A stretch of DNA of 64,000 bases from Thiocapsa marina 5811 (lineage in GTDB: Bacteria; Pseudomonadota; Gammaproteobacteria; Chromatiales; Chromatiaceae): the NCBI RefSeq assembly GCF_000223985.1, contig NZ_AFWV01000005.1, positions 124,001 through 188,000 of the forward strand, written 5' to 3'. The position numbers and the translations under genes were made by a program. Positions within the stretch are counted from its first letter, which is position 1. Each line of letters begins with the position of its first letter. The notes under the pieces were generated by a model. It was not told where the DNA came from, did not search any database, and saw nothing but the letters and a program-made list of their open reading frames with translations. Positions 39,258 through 48,674 of this stretch are shown piece after piece.

Positions 39258-41639
39258 ATGACCGACATCACCCGGACCCTCAGCCAGGAGCTAGCCGCTC
39301 GACCCGAGCAGGTCGAGGCCGCCATCCGACTGCTCGACGAGGGTGCGACCGTGCCCTTCATCGCGCGTTACCGCAAGGAGGCCACCGGAGGGCTGGACGA
39401 TATCCAGCTGCGCTTGCTCGAAGAGCGCCTGGTCTATCTGCGCGATTTGAACGAGCGTCGCGCGACCGTGCTCAAGAGCATCGAGGAGCAGGGGAAGCTC
39501 ACGCCCGAGCTCCAAGCCGAGATCGTCGGCGCCGAGACCAAGCAGCGTCTCGAAGACCTCTATCTGCCCTTCAAGCCCAAGCGGCGCACCAAGGCCCAGA
39601 TCGCGCGCGAGGCGGGGCTCGAGCCCTTGGCCGACGCGTTGCTTGCGGATCCGAGCCTGTCGCCCGATTCGTACGCGGCCTCCTATGTGGACTCCGCCAA
39701 GGGCGTGGAGGATATCGCAGCCGCCCTGGAAGGCGCGCGTCAGATCTTGATGGAGCGTTTCGCCGAGGATCCCGAGCTGACCGGACGTCTGCGCGATCAC
39801 CTCTGGGAGAAGGGCATCCTGGTCTCCAAGGTCATGGCGGGCAAGGAAGAAGAGGGCAATAAGTTCTCGGATTATTTCGACTATCGCGAGCCCCTCGCAC
39901 GCATTCCGTCGCATCGCGCGCTGGCCTTGTTTCGCGGGCGCAACCAAGGCGTCCTGCACCTGGAGCTGTTGGCCGGGGAGGGCGATGATCCGGATGCCGT
40001 CTGTCGCGGTCTGATCGCCTCGCGCTTCGGGGTCCGTCAGGCCGGGCGCCCGGCCGACGACTGGCTGATCGAGACGGTGCGAAAGACGTGGCGGATCAAG
40101 CTGCTCACGCGTCTCGATTTGGAGCTCAAGGGGCGCATGCTCGAGGCGGCCGAAGAGGAGGCGATCCGCGTCTTCGGGCTCAACCTCAAGGCGCTCCTGC
40201 TGGCCGCCCCGGCGGGCCGGCTACCGACGCTCGGGCTGGATCCCGGATTGCGTACCGGGGTGAAGGTCGCCATCGTCGACGGCACCGGGCGTGTGGCGGC
40301 GACCGACACCATCTATCCCCATGTGCCGAAGAACCAATGGGATGCCTCGATCGCGCGTCTTGCCCTGTTGGCGAAGGAGCACGGGGTGAAGCTCGTGAGC
40401 ATCGGCAACGGGACCGGCTCGCGCGAGACCGACCGGCTGGTGCGCGAGCTGATCCAGAGGCATCCGGAGCTCGGACTGCGCTCGCTCGTCGTGAGCGAGG
40501 CGGGCGCCTCGGTCTATTCGGCCTCCGAATTCGCCTCCAAGGAGCTGCCCGAGCTCGATGTTTCGCTGCGCGGCGCGGTCTCGATCGCACGCCGACTGCA
40601 GGATCCGCTTGCCGAGCTGGTGAAGATCGAGCCCAAGGCGATCGGTGTGGGCCAGTACCAGCACGACGTGAACCAGCCCAGACTTGCGCGCGCCCTGGAT
40701 ACCGTGGTGGAGGACTGCGTGAACGCCGTCGGGGTGGATCTGAACACCGCCTCCGTGCCGCTCCTGACGCAGGTCTCCGGACTCAACCGCACCCTGGCCG
40801 AGAATATCGTCCAGTTTCGCGAAACCAACGGGGCCTTTTCCAACCGCAAGCGCCTGATGGCGGTCCCGCGCTTCGGCGAGAAGGCATTCCAGCAGAGTGC
40901 AGGCTTCCTGCGGGTGCGCGACGGCGACGAACCGCTGGATGCCTCTGCCGTTCACCCGGAGGCCTATCCGTTGGTGCGCAACATCCTCGCGGAGACCGGC
41001 AAGCCCATCACCGCCCTGATCGGCGACAGTGCGACCCTGCGCCGCCTGGATCCCGCCCGCTTCACGGACGAGCGTTTCGGTCTGCCGACGGTGAAAGACA
41101 TCCTCGCCGAGCTGGAAAAACCCGGCCGCGATCCGCGGCCCGAGTTCAAGACCGCCCAACTCAAAGAGGGAGTGGAGACACTCAAGGATCTCAAGCCCGA
41201 CATGATCCTGGAGGGCACCGTCACCAACGTGACCAACTTCGGCGCCTTCGTGGACATCGGGGTCCACCAGGACGGTTTGGTGCACATCTCCGCCCTGGCC
41301 GATCGTTTCGTGAAGGATCCACATGCCGTGGTCAAGTCCGGCGATTTGGTCAAGGTCAAGGTGATGGAGGTGGATCTTGCTCGAAAACGCATCGCGCTCA
41401 GCATGCGTCTGGGCGATGTCGCGTCCGAGCGTGCGGCCGGCGAGACATCCGAGAGCCGCTCGCAGGGTCGAGAGCCGCGCCCGAGACCGCAAGACACGCA
41501 TGGTCGGACCGGTCGCTCGGCCGAGGCACGCCCGGCGCCCGGCGGGCGAGCTGCGACGCGCGCCAAGGCGCCTGCGCCCGCGGCGGCCCCCGGCGGCGGG
41601 ACCATGGCGGATGCCTTCGCCAAGGCCAAGCGCAGCTGA
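39258..41639 (+). CDS. tex: Tex-like RNA-binding transcription accessory protein
   Basis: 793 aa. The N-terminal Tex helix-turn-helix/YqgF-like region ([26 protein letters not shown] split across the family signature; [19 protein letters not shown]), helix-hairpin-helix modules ([19 protein letters not shown]) and a C-terminal S1 domain ([20 protein letters not shown], then DGLVHIS) are all present. The last 80 residues are a low-complexity Arg/Pro/Ala tail. ATG 39258 begins the normal Tex start [12 protein letters not shown]. Confidence 0.95.
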   Translation: MTDITRTLSQELAARPEQVEAAIRLLDEGATVPFIARYRKEATGGLDDIQLRLLEERLVYLRDLNERRATVLKSIEEQGKLTPELQAEIVGAETKQRLEDLYLPFKPKRRTKAQIAREAGLEPLADALLADPSLSPDSYAASYVDSAKGVEDIAAALEGARQILMERFAEDPELTGRLRDHLWEKGILVSKVMAGKEEEGNKFSDYFDYREPLARIPSHRALALFRGRNQGVLHLELLAGEGDDPDAVCRGLIASRFGVRQAGRPADDWLIETVRKTWRIKLLTRLDLELKGRMLEAAEEEAIRVFGLNLKALLLAAPAGRLPTLGLDPGLRTGVKVAIVDGTGRVAATDTIYPHVPKNQWDASIARLALLAKEHGVKLVSIGNGTGSRETDRLVRELIQRHPELGLRSLVVSEAGASVYSASEFASKELPELDVSLRGAVSIARRLQDPLAELVKIEPKAIGVGQYQHDVNQPRLARALDTVVEDCVNAVGVDLNTASVPLLTQVSGLNRTLAENIVQFRETNGAFSNRKRLMAVPRFGEKAFQQSAGFLRVRDGDEPLDASAVHPEAYPLVRNILAETGKPITALIGDSATLRRLDPARFTDERFGLPTVKDILAELEKPGRDPRPEFKTAQLKEGVETLKDLKPDMILEGTVTNVTNFGAFVDIGVHQDGLVHISALADRFVKDPHAVVKSGDLVKVKVMEVDLARKRIALSMRLGDVASERAAGETSESRSQGREPRPRPQDTHGRTGRSAEARPAPGGRAATRAKAPAPAAAPGGGTMADAFAKAKRS

Positions 41640-41670
41640 GTCGCCACATCGCTACAAGGCGACGGCCACG

Positions 41671-42006
41671 ATGGGCCGCTCCTCCTCCGCCGACGATCTG
41701 TTGCGCACGCGGGTCTACCGCGCGGCCTCCGCGATTCATGGCCAAGGGTGCTTCGCCAAGATCGCGTTGCGCAGCGGCGACTTTATCGGGAGGTACGAAG
41801 GCACGGAGGTGGACCGCGACGGCACCTACGTGCTGTGGGCCTACGACACCGAGGGCAACGTCCTGACCGCTCGCGAGGGTCGCAATCTTCTGCGCTGGCT
41901 GAACCACAGCGACGATCCGAACGCGGAGTTCGACGGATTCGATCTCTATGCCCGTCGTGCGATCGCGATCGACGAAGAGATCACCTTCGACTACGGCGGC
42001 GGCTGA
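41671..42006 (+). CDS. Small SET-domain protein
   Basis: 111 aa, a nearly bare SET fold. RVYRAASAIHGQGCFAKIALRSGDFIGRYEG starts the domain (shown by GxGxFA); NLLRWLNHSDDPNAEF carries the NHS..PN cofactor motif and EEITFDYGG the closing catalytic Tyr motif. SET enzymes methylate protein lysines; bacterial single-domain forms are known, but their targets are mostly unknown. There is no post-SET cysteine cluster. It is 31 bp after tex on the same strand, and an RND adaptor gene follows. Confidence 0.85.
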   Translation: MGRSSSADDLLRTRVYRAASAIHGQGCFAKIALRSGDFIGRYEGTEVDRDGTYVLWAYDTEGNVLTAREGRNLLRWLNHSDDPNAEFDGFDLYARRAIAIDEEITFDYGGG

Positions 42007-42098
42007 CCATTCGGTCTCGGCGAGTTGTTCGGATCGAGTTGCTTTGGACGGGTCTCGCCCCGACACTACGCACCCTAGCAGTCACCCCGCGAGTCGCC

Positions 42099-43331
42099 GT
42101 GAACCGCCTGACCAAGTTTTTGTTGCCCCTCCTGATCCTCGCCGTCGGTTTCGGAGTCTTTCAGTACCTCAAGCAGACCCGCCCGGAGCGTGCGCCCGCG
42201 GAGATCGTCGAGCGCGTTTGGCGAGTCGAGGCCGAAACGGTCGAGCCGCGCCGGCTCTCGCCCGGGCTCGAGCTTTACGGGAGCGTCGAGACGCCGGACC
42301 TTCTGCGTGCGGCGGCCTCGGCACAGGCGCGGGTGGCTCGAGTGCTGGTGCGCGAGGGCGATCGCGTCGAGGCGGGACAGCTCTTGGTCGAGCTCGATCC
42401 CCGTGACTTCAGCTTCCGTCTCGCACAGGCTCAGGCCCAGATCGACGAGCTCGAGGCCCAGGTCGAGAGCGAGCGCACCAAGCACGAGACCGATCTCGCC
42501 GCGCTCGAGCAGGAGCGCAAGCTGCTCGCGATCGCACAAGACGGGGTCGAGCGGGCCTCGCAGCTGACCAAGCAGAAGGTCGGCTCCCAAAACGACCTGG
42601 ATATCGCCGAGCAGGAATTGGCCCGCCAGATGTTGGCCGTGAGCAACCGCGAGATGAGCATCGCGGATTTCGCGGCGCGCGAACGCGCGCTCGAGGCGAG
42701 ACTGGCGAGCGCCAGGGCGCGGCTCGAGGAGGTCGCGTTGGAGCTCGAGCGCGCACCGGTGGTCGCGCCCTACGATGCGATCATCGCCGACGTCTCGGTC
42801 ACGGCCGGCGATCAGGTGCGCAAGGACGATGTCCTGCTCACGCTCTACGCGATCGATAGCCTGGAGGTCCGCGCGCGGATCCCGGCGCCCTTCCAAGCGG
42901 AGTTGGCCGCCTCGCTTCAGGCCGAGGGACGACTGCCCGCGACAGCTACCGTCGGGGATCGTCCCGTGCAGCTCTCCCTGGAGCGCCTCGCCGGCGAGGC
43001 GAGCGCGAGCGGGATCGACGGACTCTTCGATGTCGAGGACGAAGCCGGTCTTCTCCGCGCCGGGCAGATGATCTCGTTGCGTCTGGACCGTCCGCCGCAG
43101 GAGGACGTGGTGCCGGCCCCCTTCGGTGCCGTCTACGGCGGCGATCGCGTCTACAAGCTCGTCGACGGCCGTATGAAGGGCGTACCCGTGCGCAGTCTGG
43201 GCAGTTGGTTTACCGATGGCGGCGAGGAACGTCTTCTGGTTCAGGCACCGGATCTCGCGACGGGAGATCGCCTCATCGTGACCCATATGCCCAATGCCGT
43301 GGACGGGCTGCGGGTGGAGACGGTGCAGTGA
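42099..43331 (+). CDS. RND efflux periplasmic adaptor
   Basis: 410 aa with GTG start (42099). A membrane anchor (FLLPLLILAVGFGVFQYL) precedes lipoyl halves (AQARVARVLVREGDRVEAGQ and VVAPYDAIIADVSVTAGDQV), with a long coiled-coil hairpin (about 105-215) between them, then barrel and C-terminal domains. The ribosome site is weak. The stop overlaps the start of the partner permease gene (GTGA at 43328-43331), so the pair is translationally coupled. Confidence 0.92.
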   Translation: MNRLTKFLLPLLILAVGFGVFQYLKQTRPERAPAEIVERVWRVEAETVEPRRLSPGLELYGSVETPDLLRAAASAQARVARVLVREGDRVEAGQLLVELDPRDFSFRLAQAQAQIDELEAQVESERTKHETDLAALEQERKLLAIAQDGVERASQLTKQKVGSQNDLDIAEQELARQMLAVSNREMSIADFAARERALEARLASARARLEEVALELERAPVVAPYDAIIADVSVTAGDQVRKDDVLLTLYAIDSLEVRARIPAPFQAELAASLQAEGRLPATATVGDRPVQLSLERLAGEASASGIDGLFDVEDEAGLLRAGQMISLRLDRPPQEDVVPAPFGAVYGGDRVYKLVDGRMKGVPVRSLGSWFTDGGEERLLVQAPDLATGDRLIVTHMPNAVDGLRVETVQ

Positions 43332-46300
43332 CGAACAGCAAACCCGCCAAGGAGAAGGTGGTCAAGGGGCATCAGAACGACATCGTCGGCCTCTTTGCCC
43401 ACCACAAGGTCGCGGCCAACCTCTTGATGGCGATCATGATCCTGAGCGGGATCTTCGCGCTGGATCGCCTGAACGTTCAGTTCTTCCCGAACTTCGACCT
43501 GGACCTGGTGACGGTGCGAGTGGTCTGGACGGGTGCGAGTGCGGAGGACATCGAGGACGGCATCACCAATCCACTCGAACAGCGTCTGCGCTCGGTCGAC
43601 GAGCTGCGCAAGATGACCTCCACGTCGACGCAGGGTATTTCGTCGATCACGCTCGAGTTCAACGAGGGAGTGGACCCCTTGCTGGCCCTGGACCAGGTCC
43701 GCCGCCTGGTCGATGATTTCCGCAACCTTCCTCAGGACGCCGAGAAGCCCGAGGTGGCGTTGGTCACGCGCTACGAGTCGGTCGCCCGGCTGGTTCTGAC
43801 CGGGCTCGAACGCCCGGACGAGCTCCGCCATCTGGCACGCCGCTTCGAGTCCGAGCTGCTCGAAAACGGTATCGACAAGGTGGAGATCCGCGGGTTGCCG
43901 CTGGAGGAGATCAGCATCCAGGTCGACCAGGCGCAGCTCGAAGAGCTGGGCCTGGGGCTGCCGCAGATCGGCGAGCGGGTCGGTGCATTCAGCCGCGATC
44001 TTCCTGCCGGCGCCATCGGTCGGGGCGAGGCGACGCGCGAGCTGCGCAGCCTGGACAAGCGTCGTGACGCGCTCGAGTTCGCGCAGATCCCCATCAAGAC
44101 CGAGGAAACCCTGAATCTGCAGCTCGGGGATATCGCCGAGATCGAACGGGTGCCGCGCGACGCGACCCTGCGGCTCTCGATGAACGGAAGCCCCGCGGTC
44201 GAGATGATCCTGCAGCGCGCCGAGACGGGCAACTCGCTCGCCGCGGCCAAGGCGCTCGACACCTGGCTCGCCGAGACGCGTCCGTTGCTTCCGCCCGGGG
44301 TCGAGCTGGTCGTCTACGATGCCTCCTGGGAGTTGATCCGCGACCGCATCATGTTGCTGGTGACCAACGGGGCCGGTGGTCTCGTCTTGGTCGTGGCGAT
44401 CCTCTTTCTTTTCTTGAGCGGTCGAGTCGCTTTCTGGGTCGCCTGGGGGATCCCGGTGTCCTTTATGGCGACCCTCTTCATCCTCTATCTCGCCGGCGGC
44501 AGCATCAACATGATGAGCCTCTTCGCGCTCATCATGGCGCTGGGCATCATCGTGGACGATGCCATCGTGGTCGGGGAGGATGCGATGGCCCATCATCAGA
44601 TGGGCGAGGATCCGCTCCTCGCGGCCGAGGGCGGGGTGCGCCGGATGCTCGCGCCGGTGGTTGCGTCCTCGCTGACGACCATCGCGGCGTTCCTCCCGCT
44701 GATGTTGGTCGGCGGCGTCATCGGCAACATCCTGAACGTGATTCCCTTGGTGATCGTCGCCGTCATCCTTGCCTCGCTCTTGGAGAGCATGCTGGTACTG
44801 CCCGGGCATCTGCGCAGCGCCTTCGTGCACTCGCACAAGGTCAAGCCGGACTCGCTGCGTGCACGCTTGGACCGGGGCTTCGAATACTTTCGCGACCGCT
44901 TGTTCCGGCCTCTGGTGACGGTCGCCGTCCACCATCGTTTCGCGACCATTGCCGGTGCCGTAGCGGCCTTGATGATCGCTGTCGGCCTCCTGGCCGGCGG
45001 GCGCTTGGGTTTCGTGTTCTTCCCGACGCCGGAAGGTCAGATCGTCACGGCAAACGCGACCTTTGTCGCCGGCACACCGCGCGCGCGGGTCGATGCACTC
45101 TTGGAGCACCTCGACGAGACCTTGTGGGAGACCGAACGGGCCTTCGATCAGGGCAAGCTGGTCAACCTGGCGATCGCGCTGCACGGCTCCAAAGGCGACA
45201 GTAGCGGCTCCTCCGCGGATCAGCTCGGCGCCCTGCAGGTGGAGTTGGTGGCGCCCGATGCGCGCGATGTGCGCAACGAGGAGTTCATTCGGGCCTGGCA
45301 GGAGCGTATCGAGCTGCCGGCCGGACTCGAGGGCTTCACCATCGCCTCGCGGCGCGCCGGTCCGCCCGGACGAGACCTGACGGTACGGCTCTTCGGTGCG
45401 GATGCTACGACGCTCAAGGACGCGGCGCTCGACATCTCCGAGGTTCTGAAAGGGATCTCGGGCGTGACGGCCGTCGAGGACGACATGGCCTTCGGGCGCG
45501 AGCAGATCATCTACTCGCTGACCCCCGCCGGACAGGCGCTCGGGCTCACGGTCGCCGAGTTGGGAACTCAGCTGCGGACCGCCTTCGAGGGGCAGCTGGT
45601 CCAGATCTTCCAAGACGGTGCCGACGAGGTCGAGGTTCGTGTCAAGCTCCCGAGGGCCGAGCGCGAGCGCCTCGGCACGCTCGAGCGCATGAATATCCGC
45701 CTTTCCGACGGAACCTCGGTGCCGCTGACGACGGTCGCGCAATGGCGCTCGCAACGCGGCTTCGAGATCCTGCGTCATGCCGAGGGCAAGTTGGCGGTCG
45801 AGGTCTCGGCGGACGTCGACTCCGACGTCAACAATGCCGGGACCATCATCGAAGGGCTGATCGCCTCGACCCTGCCGGAGCTCGAGGCCAACTACGGGAT
45901 CAGCTACTCCTTCGAGGGGCGATCCGCCGACCAGCGCGAGACCCTGGGGGACATGCGCAAAGGTTTAGTTCTCGGCTTGGTTCTGATCTATATCATCCTG
46001 ACGTGGGTTTTCTCGTCCTACGGCTGGCCGTTGGTCGTCATGGCCGCGATCCCGTTTGGTTTGACCGGTGCGCTCTTCGGGCATTGGCTGATCGGCATCG
46101 ATGTCACCATCCTCTCGCTGTTCGGGATGTTCGGTCTGTCCGGGATCGTCATCAACGACTCGATCATCCTGGTCAAGTTCTATCAGGAGCAGCTCGACCA
46201 AGGGGTCGCCAGCCGCGATGCCCTCGTCGAGGCCGCCTGCCAGCGCCTGCGGGCCGTACTCTTGACCTCGCTGACCACGATCGCCGGCCTGACGCCGCTC

Positions 46301-46477
46301 CTGTTCGAGAAATCCGTTCAGGCCCAATTCCTGATCCCGATGGCGACCTCGATCGCCTTCGGACTCGGGTTTGCGACCCTCTTGGTTCTGCTCGTGATTC
46401 CGGCATTGCTCTCGATCCACGACAGTGCTCATGGACGTCTGGGCCGGTTGTTCAGGTCGGACCCGGCACCGGCGTGA
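43328..46477 (+). CDS. RND (HAE1-type) efflux permease, second system
   Basis: 1049 aa with GTG start. The N-terminus FAHHKVAANLLMAIMILSG, then the PLEQRLRSVDEL porter motif and the mid-protein IMALGIIVDDAIVVGEDAMAHH with its Asp pair, mark an AcrB-superfamily pump of a subfamily distinct from the one at 16.4-19.5 kb. The second half repeats the membrane bundle (GLSGIVINDSIILVKFYQEQ). No outer-membrane factor gene follows; two hairpins and a convergent kinase gene do. Confidence 0.92.
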   Translation: MTNSKPAKEKVVKGHQNDIVGLFAHHKVAANLLMAIMILSGIFALDRLNVQFFPNFDLDLVTVRVVWTGASAEDIEDGITNPLEQRLRSVDELRKMTSTSTQGISSITLEFNEGVDPLLALDQVRRLVDDFRNLPQDAEKPEVALVTRYESVARLVLTGLERPDELRHLARRFESELLENGIDKVEIRGLPLEEISIQVDQAQLEELGLGLPQIGERVGAFSRDLPAGAIGRGEATRELRSLDKRRDALEFAQIPIKTEETLNLQLGDIAEIERVPRDATLRLSMNGSPAVEMILQRAETGNSLAAAKALDTWLAETRPLLPPGVELVVYDASWELIRDRIMLLVTNGAGGLVLVVAILFLFLSGRVAFWVAWGIPVSFMATLFILYLAGGSINMMSLFALIMALGIIVDDAIVVGEDAMAHHQMGEDPLLAAEGGVRRMLAPVVASSLTTIAAFLPLMLVGGVIGNILNVIPLVIVAVILASLLESMLVLPGHLRSAFVHSHKVKPDSLRARLDRGFEYFRDRLFRPLVTVAVHHRFATIAGAVAALMIAVGLLAGGRLGFVFFPTPEGQIVTANATFVAGTPRARVDALLEHLDETLWETERAFDQGKLVNLAIALHGSKGDSSGSSADQLGALQVELVAPDARDVRNEEFIRAWQERIELPAGLEGFTIASRRAGPPGRDLTVRLFGADATTLKDAALDISEVLKGISGVTAVEDDMAFGREQIIYSLTPAGQALGLTVAELGTQLRTAFEGQLVQIFQDGADEVEVRVKLPRAERERLGTLERMNIRLSDGTSVPLTTVAQWRSQRGFEILRHAEGKLAVEVSADVDSDVNNAGTIIEGLIASTLPELEANYGISYSFEGRSADQRETLGDMRKGLVLGLVLIYIILTWVFSSYGWPLVVMAAIPFGLTGALFGHWLIGIDVTILSLFGMFGLSGIVINDSIILVKFYQEQLDQGVASRDALVEAACQRLRAVLLTSLTTIAGLTPLLFEKSVQAQFLIPMATSIAFGLGFATLLVLLVIPALLSIHDSAHGRLGRLFRSDPAPA

Positions 46478-46497
46478 CCCTTCTCGGGTGGCGTACG

Positions 46498-46544
46498 CGA
46501 CACCGCTGCGGCGGTGTCGTGCCTCTCCCGGCGCTATGCGCCGG
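46498..46544. terminator. Two tandem hairpins between convergent genes
   Basis: Stem 1 is CGACACCGC-TGCG-GCGGTGTCG (46498-46519) and stem 2 is CCGGCGC-TAT-GCGCCGG (46528-46544). They lie between the convergent RND permease and RIO kinase genes. Neither has a T-run, so they may be folding barriers that end transcription in both directions. Confidence 0.5.
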
Positions 46545-46571
46545 TTCAGGTCGATCCGTACGAATCGCCGG

Positions 46572-47417
46572 TCATGCCTCCTCGCGCCCTTGGCGACGCC
46601 TGATCGCATCCTCGCGTGCATCGTTGATTTCACGCATGATGCCTTCGATATCGGCTTCCTTGTTGGCGCCCTTGAAGTGCCCGGTCAACGTGATCTCCGG
46701 CGTCAAGGCGCCGGTTTCGTAGATGTACCAGATCTCCTTCGCGTAGCTCGTCGAGAGCAGCTCCGGGGCGAATTGACCGAAGTAGGCCGCCAGGTTCCCG
46801 ACATCGCGCTCCAGCATTCGCGCGGCATTGTTGTTGGCCGCCGCGTCGACCGCTTGCGGGAGATCGATGATCACGGGACCATCCTGATCGACCAGGATGT
46901 TGAATTCCGAGAGATCGCCGTGCACGATCCCGCTGCAGAGCATGCGCACCACATCCTTGAGTAGGATCCCGTGGTACCGAAGCGCGTCCTCGCCCGTCAG
47001 GTCCAGATCATTGAGCCGCGGCGCTGCATTGCCCTCGTCGTCGGTGACCAGCTCCATCAACAAGACGCCCTCGACATAGAGGTGAGGCTTTGGAACACGC
47101 ACACCCGCAGCGGCCAAGCGGTAGAGTGCGTCGACCTCGGTGTTCTGCCAAACGTCCTCCTGCTGTTGGCGTCCGTATCGCGAGCCTTTCGCCATCGCCC
47201 GCGCCTGCCGGCTGTTTCGCACCTTACGGCCTTCGCTGTATAAGACCTGCTTGTGAAAACCCCGCTGATTTGCTTCCTTGTAGACCTTGGCGCAGCGCAC
47301 CGCGCCATCGGCATGCACCACATAGACGGCGGCCTCCTTGCCGCTCTTGAGCGGACGGATCACCTCGTCGATGAGACCGTCGCGGACCAAGGGTTCGAGA
47401 CGCTTTGGAATCTTCAT
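46572..47417 (-). CDS. RIO-family serine/threonine protein kinase
   Basis: 281 aa. The start MKIPKRLEPLVRDGLIDEVI and SGKEAAVYVVHADG resemble PA4780-type bacterial RIO kinases. Catalytic motifs are the Lys in RCAKVYKEANQRGF, HGDLSEFNIL (catalytic Asp and Asn) and VIIDLPQAVD (metal Asp). ATG 47417 is chosen over 47423 and an open extension further upstream because AGGA lies 5 nt before it and homology begins there. Substrates are unknown. It is divergent from a small conserved gene. Confidence 0.88.
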   Translation of the reverse strand: MKIPKRLEPLVRDGLIDEVIRPLKSGKEAAVYVVHADGAVRCAKVYKEANQRGFHKQVLYSEGRKVRNSRQARAMAKGSRYGRQQQEDVWQNTEVDALYRLAAAGVRVPKPHLYVEGVLLMELVTDDEGNAAPRLNDLDLTGEDALRYHGILLKDVVRMLCSGIVHGDLSEFNILVDQDGPVIIDLPQAVDAAANNNAARMLERDVGNLAAYFGQFAPELLSTSYAKEIWYIYETGALTPEITLTGHFKGANKEADIEGIMREINDAREDAIRRRQGREEA

Positions 47418-47701
47418 AGACATCCTGGTGTGAAATGGCAAAGTCCGGGCGAAATCGGCGCCGCCCAAGAGCAGTTTCTCGACGCCCGAATGACCGCCGA
47501 TGGCGTTCGAGCGATACGCGTTGAGTTGATGACCGGGAATTGCGACGGACGCTCGACCCGACGGCGCGGGCGGAGGGCTCGATCGGAAGGGCCAAGGCCA
47601 AGATTAACACGTTGGCCCGGGCTGACTGTGCCGGCGTCTCTCCACGACAGGTTACGCATTCGAAGCGCAAGAGCATCGTGAAACCGGACTCCCGAACCGC
47701 C

Positions 47702-47962
47702 ATGCGACACCTTATCGACGAGGTGCGCGCAGCGATCCCGTTCGACGCGGATGATGCGCGCGTCTGCAGCGGTGATTGCGCCGGTTGCTCGCAGAAGCTG
47801 TTGGACTATCTGGAGGGAGAGCTGGAGGCCTGGCAGCAGCGGCTCGCCGAGGGCGACCGGCCAAGTCTTGCAGACCTATCGCGTCTAGCCAAGACCGCTC
47901 GCAAGATCCATCGTGTATTGGTGCGAAACGGCATCCTGCCCAGGGTGGCTGATCGTGGATAG
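47702..47962 (+). CDS. Small conserved cysteine-containing protein
   Basis: 86 aa, similar from memory to a conserved Pseudomonas/gammaproteobacterial hypothetical. It has MRHLIDEVRAAIPF at the start, a VCSGDCAGCSQKLLDYL cluster of three closely spaced Cys (CxxxCxxC, possibly metal binding) and a helical end LAKTARKIHRVLVRNG. ATG 47702 is where the homology begins; no strong ribosome site is visible, and the frame is open upstream to 47540. Confidence 0.7.
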   Translation: MRHLIDEVRAAIPFDADDARVCSGDCAGCSQKLLDYLEGELEAWQQRLAEGDRPSLADLSRLAKTARKIHRVLVRNGILPRVADRG

Positions 47963-47987
47963 CGGGGAAGCTTGCGTTGGCCTGTGC

Positions 47988-48074
47988 CTAGCCGGCCGCC
48001 TTGTCCGGCAGCTGTCGGCTGAGCTCGTCGTAGCGAATATTCAGGCGGCTGTTTTTCTTGGCGGCCTGGCTCAT
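47988..48074 (-). CDS. Possible 28-residue small protein
   Basis: Starts MSQAAKKNSRLNIRYDEL and ends with an Ala-Ala-Gly tail before TAG. GGAG lies 6 nt before the ATG on the minus strand, a good ribosome site for so short a frame. It is basic at the N-terminus and otherwise helical; no family is recognised. It could be the fossil N-terminus of a longer gene or a true small protein. Confidence 0.35.
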   Translation of the reverse strand: MSQAAKKNSRLNIRYDELSRQLPDKAAG

Positions 48075-48674
48075 CGTGGACTCCGGAGACGGAAGGCACC
48101 CAAAACTGCGCCGTACCTACGCACATGGCAGGCCGGCGGCGGTGCATCGGCACCGCGCTGATTGGGTTGGGGATAGCAAGAGGTTCTCCCGCGATGACAC
48201 GAAGTGGTCCTCGAGCCCGATCAGCGGTCACGTGGCTCAAGTATCGCGACGGCCCGGAATCGACCTGAACCTGACGCCCGGCCGACGCGCTCCTGCGGCG
48301 GCTCAATTCGCTTTAGTCCAGGGACAAAAGTCATAACCCTCGTCTCTCGCACCGGCGATGCATGGTCTGAAGCAAGATCGCTTCCGCGCGATCGGCGACG
48401 AAGATGCGTGGCGCCCCTGTCGGCACAATCTCGGAGTCGGCTTTGTCGATGCGCCGTTGTAACGTTGCTCACAGCGGACCGATCGTGCGAGGGACCACCA
48501 GCGGCGCCGAGCTGGTGTTCGCCGGTCGGCTCACCGAGGCCGACCAGGCGCGCCCAGCCAGGGGCCTGGCACAGAGCTGCCCGATTGCCCGGCACTTCCC
48601 AGCAATACGGCGGGCGGTCAAGGCGTACCGGGAGACAGTGGCGGAAGAGACAAAAAGCCCGAAAGGAGCGCTCG
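48075..48674. other. Region with no supported gene
   Basis: About 600 bp between the small genes at 48 kb and the AraC-type regulator. Several overlapping frames are open on both strands, but none has a ribosome site or a recognisable motif. It may hold worn-out coding DNA. Confidence 0.4.

Noticed and set aside
43241-45778. An 845-codon minus-strand frame across the second RND pump
   Set aside because: Antisense shadow of a well-recognised pump; no family motif.
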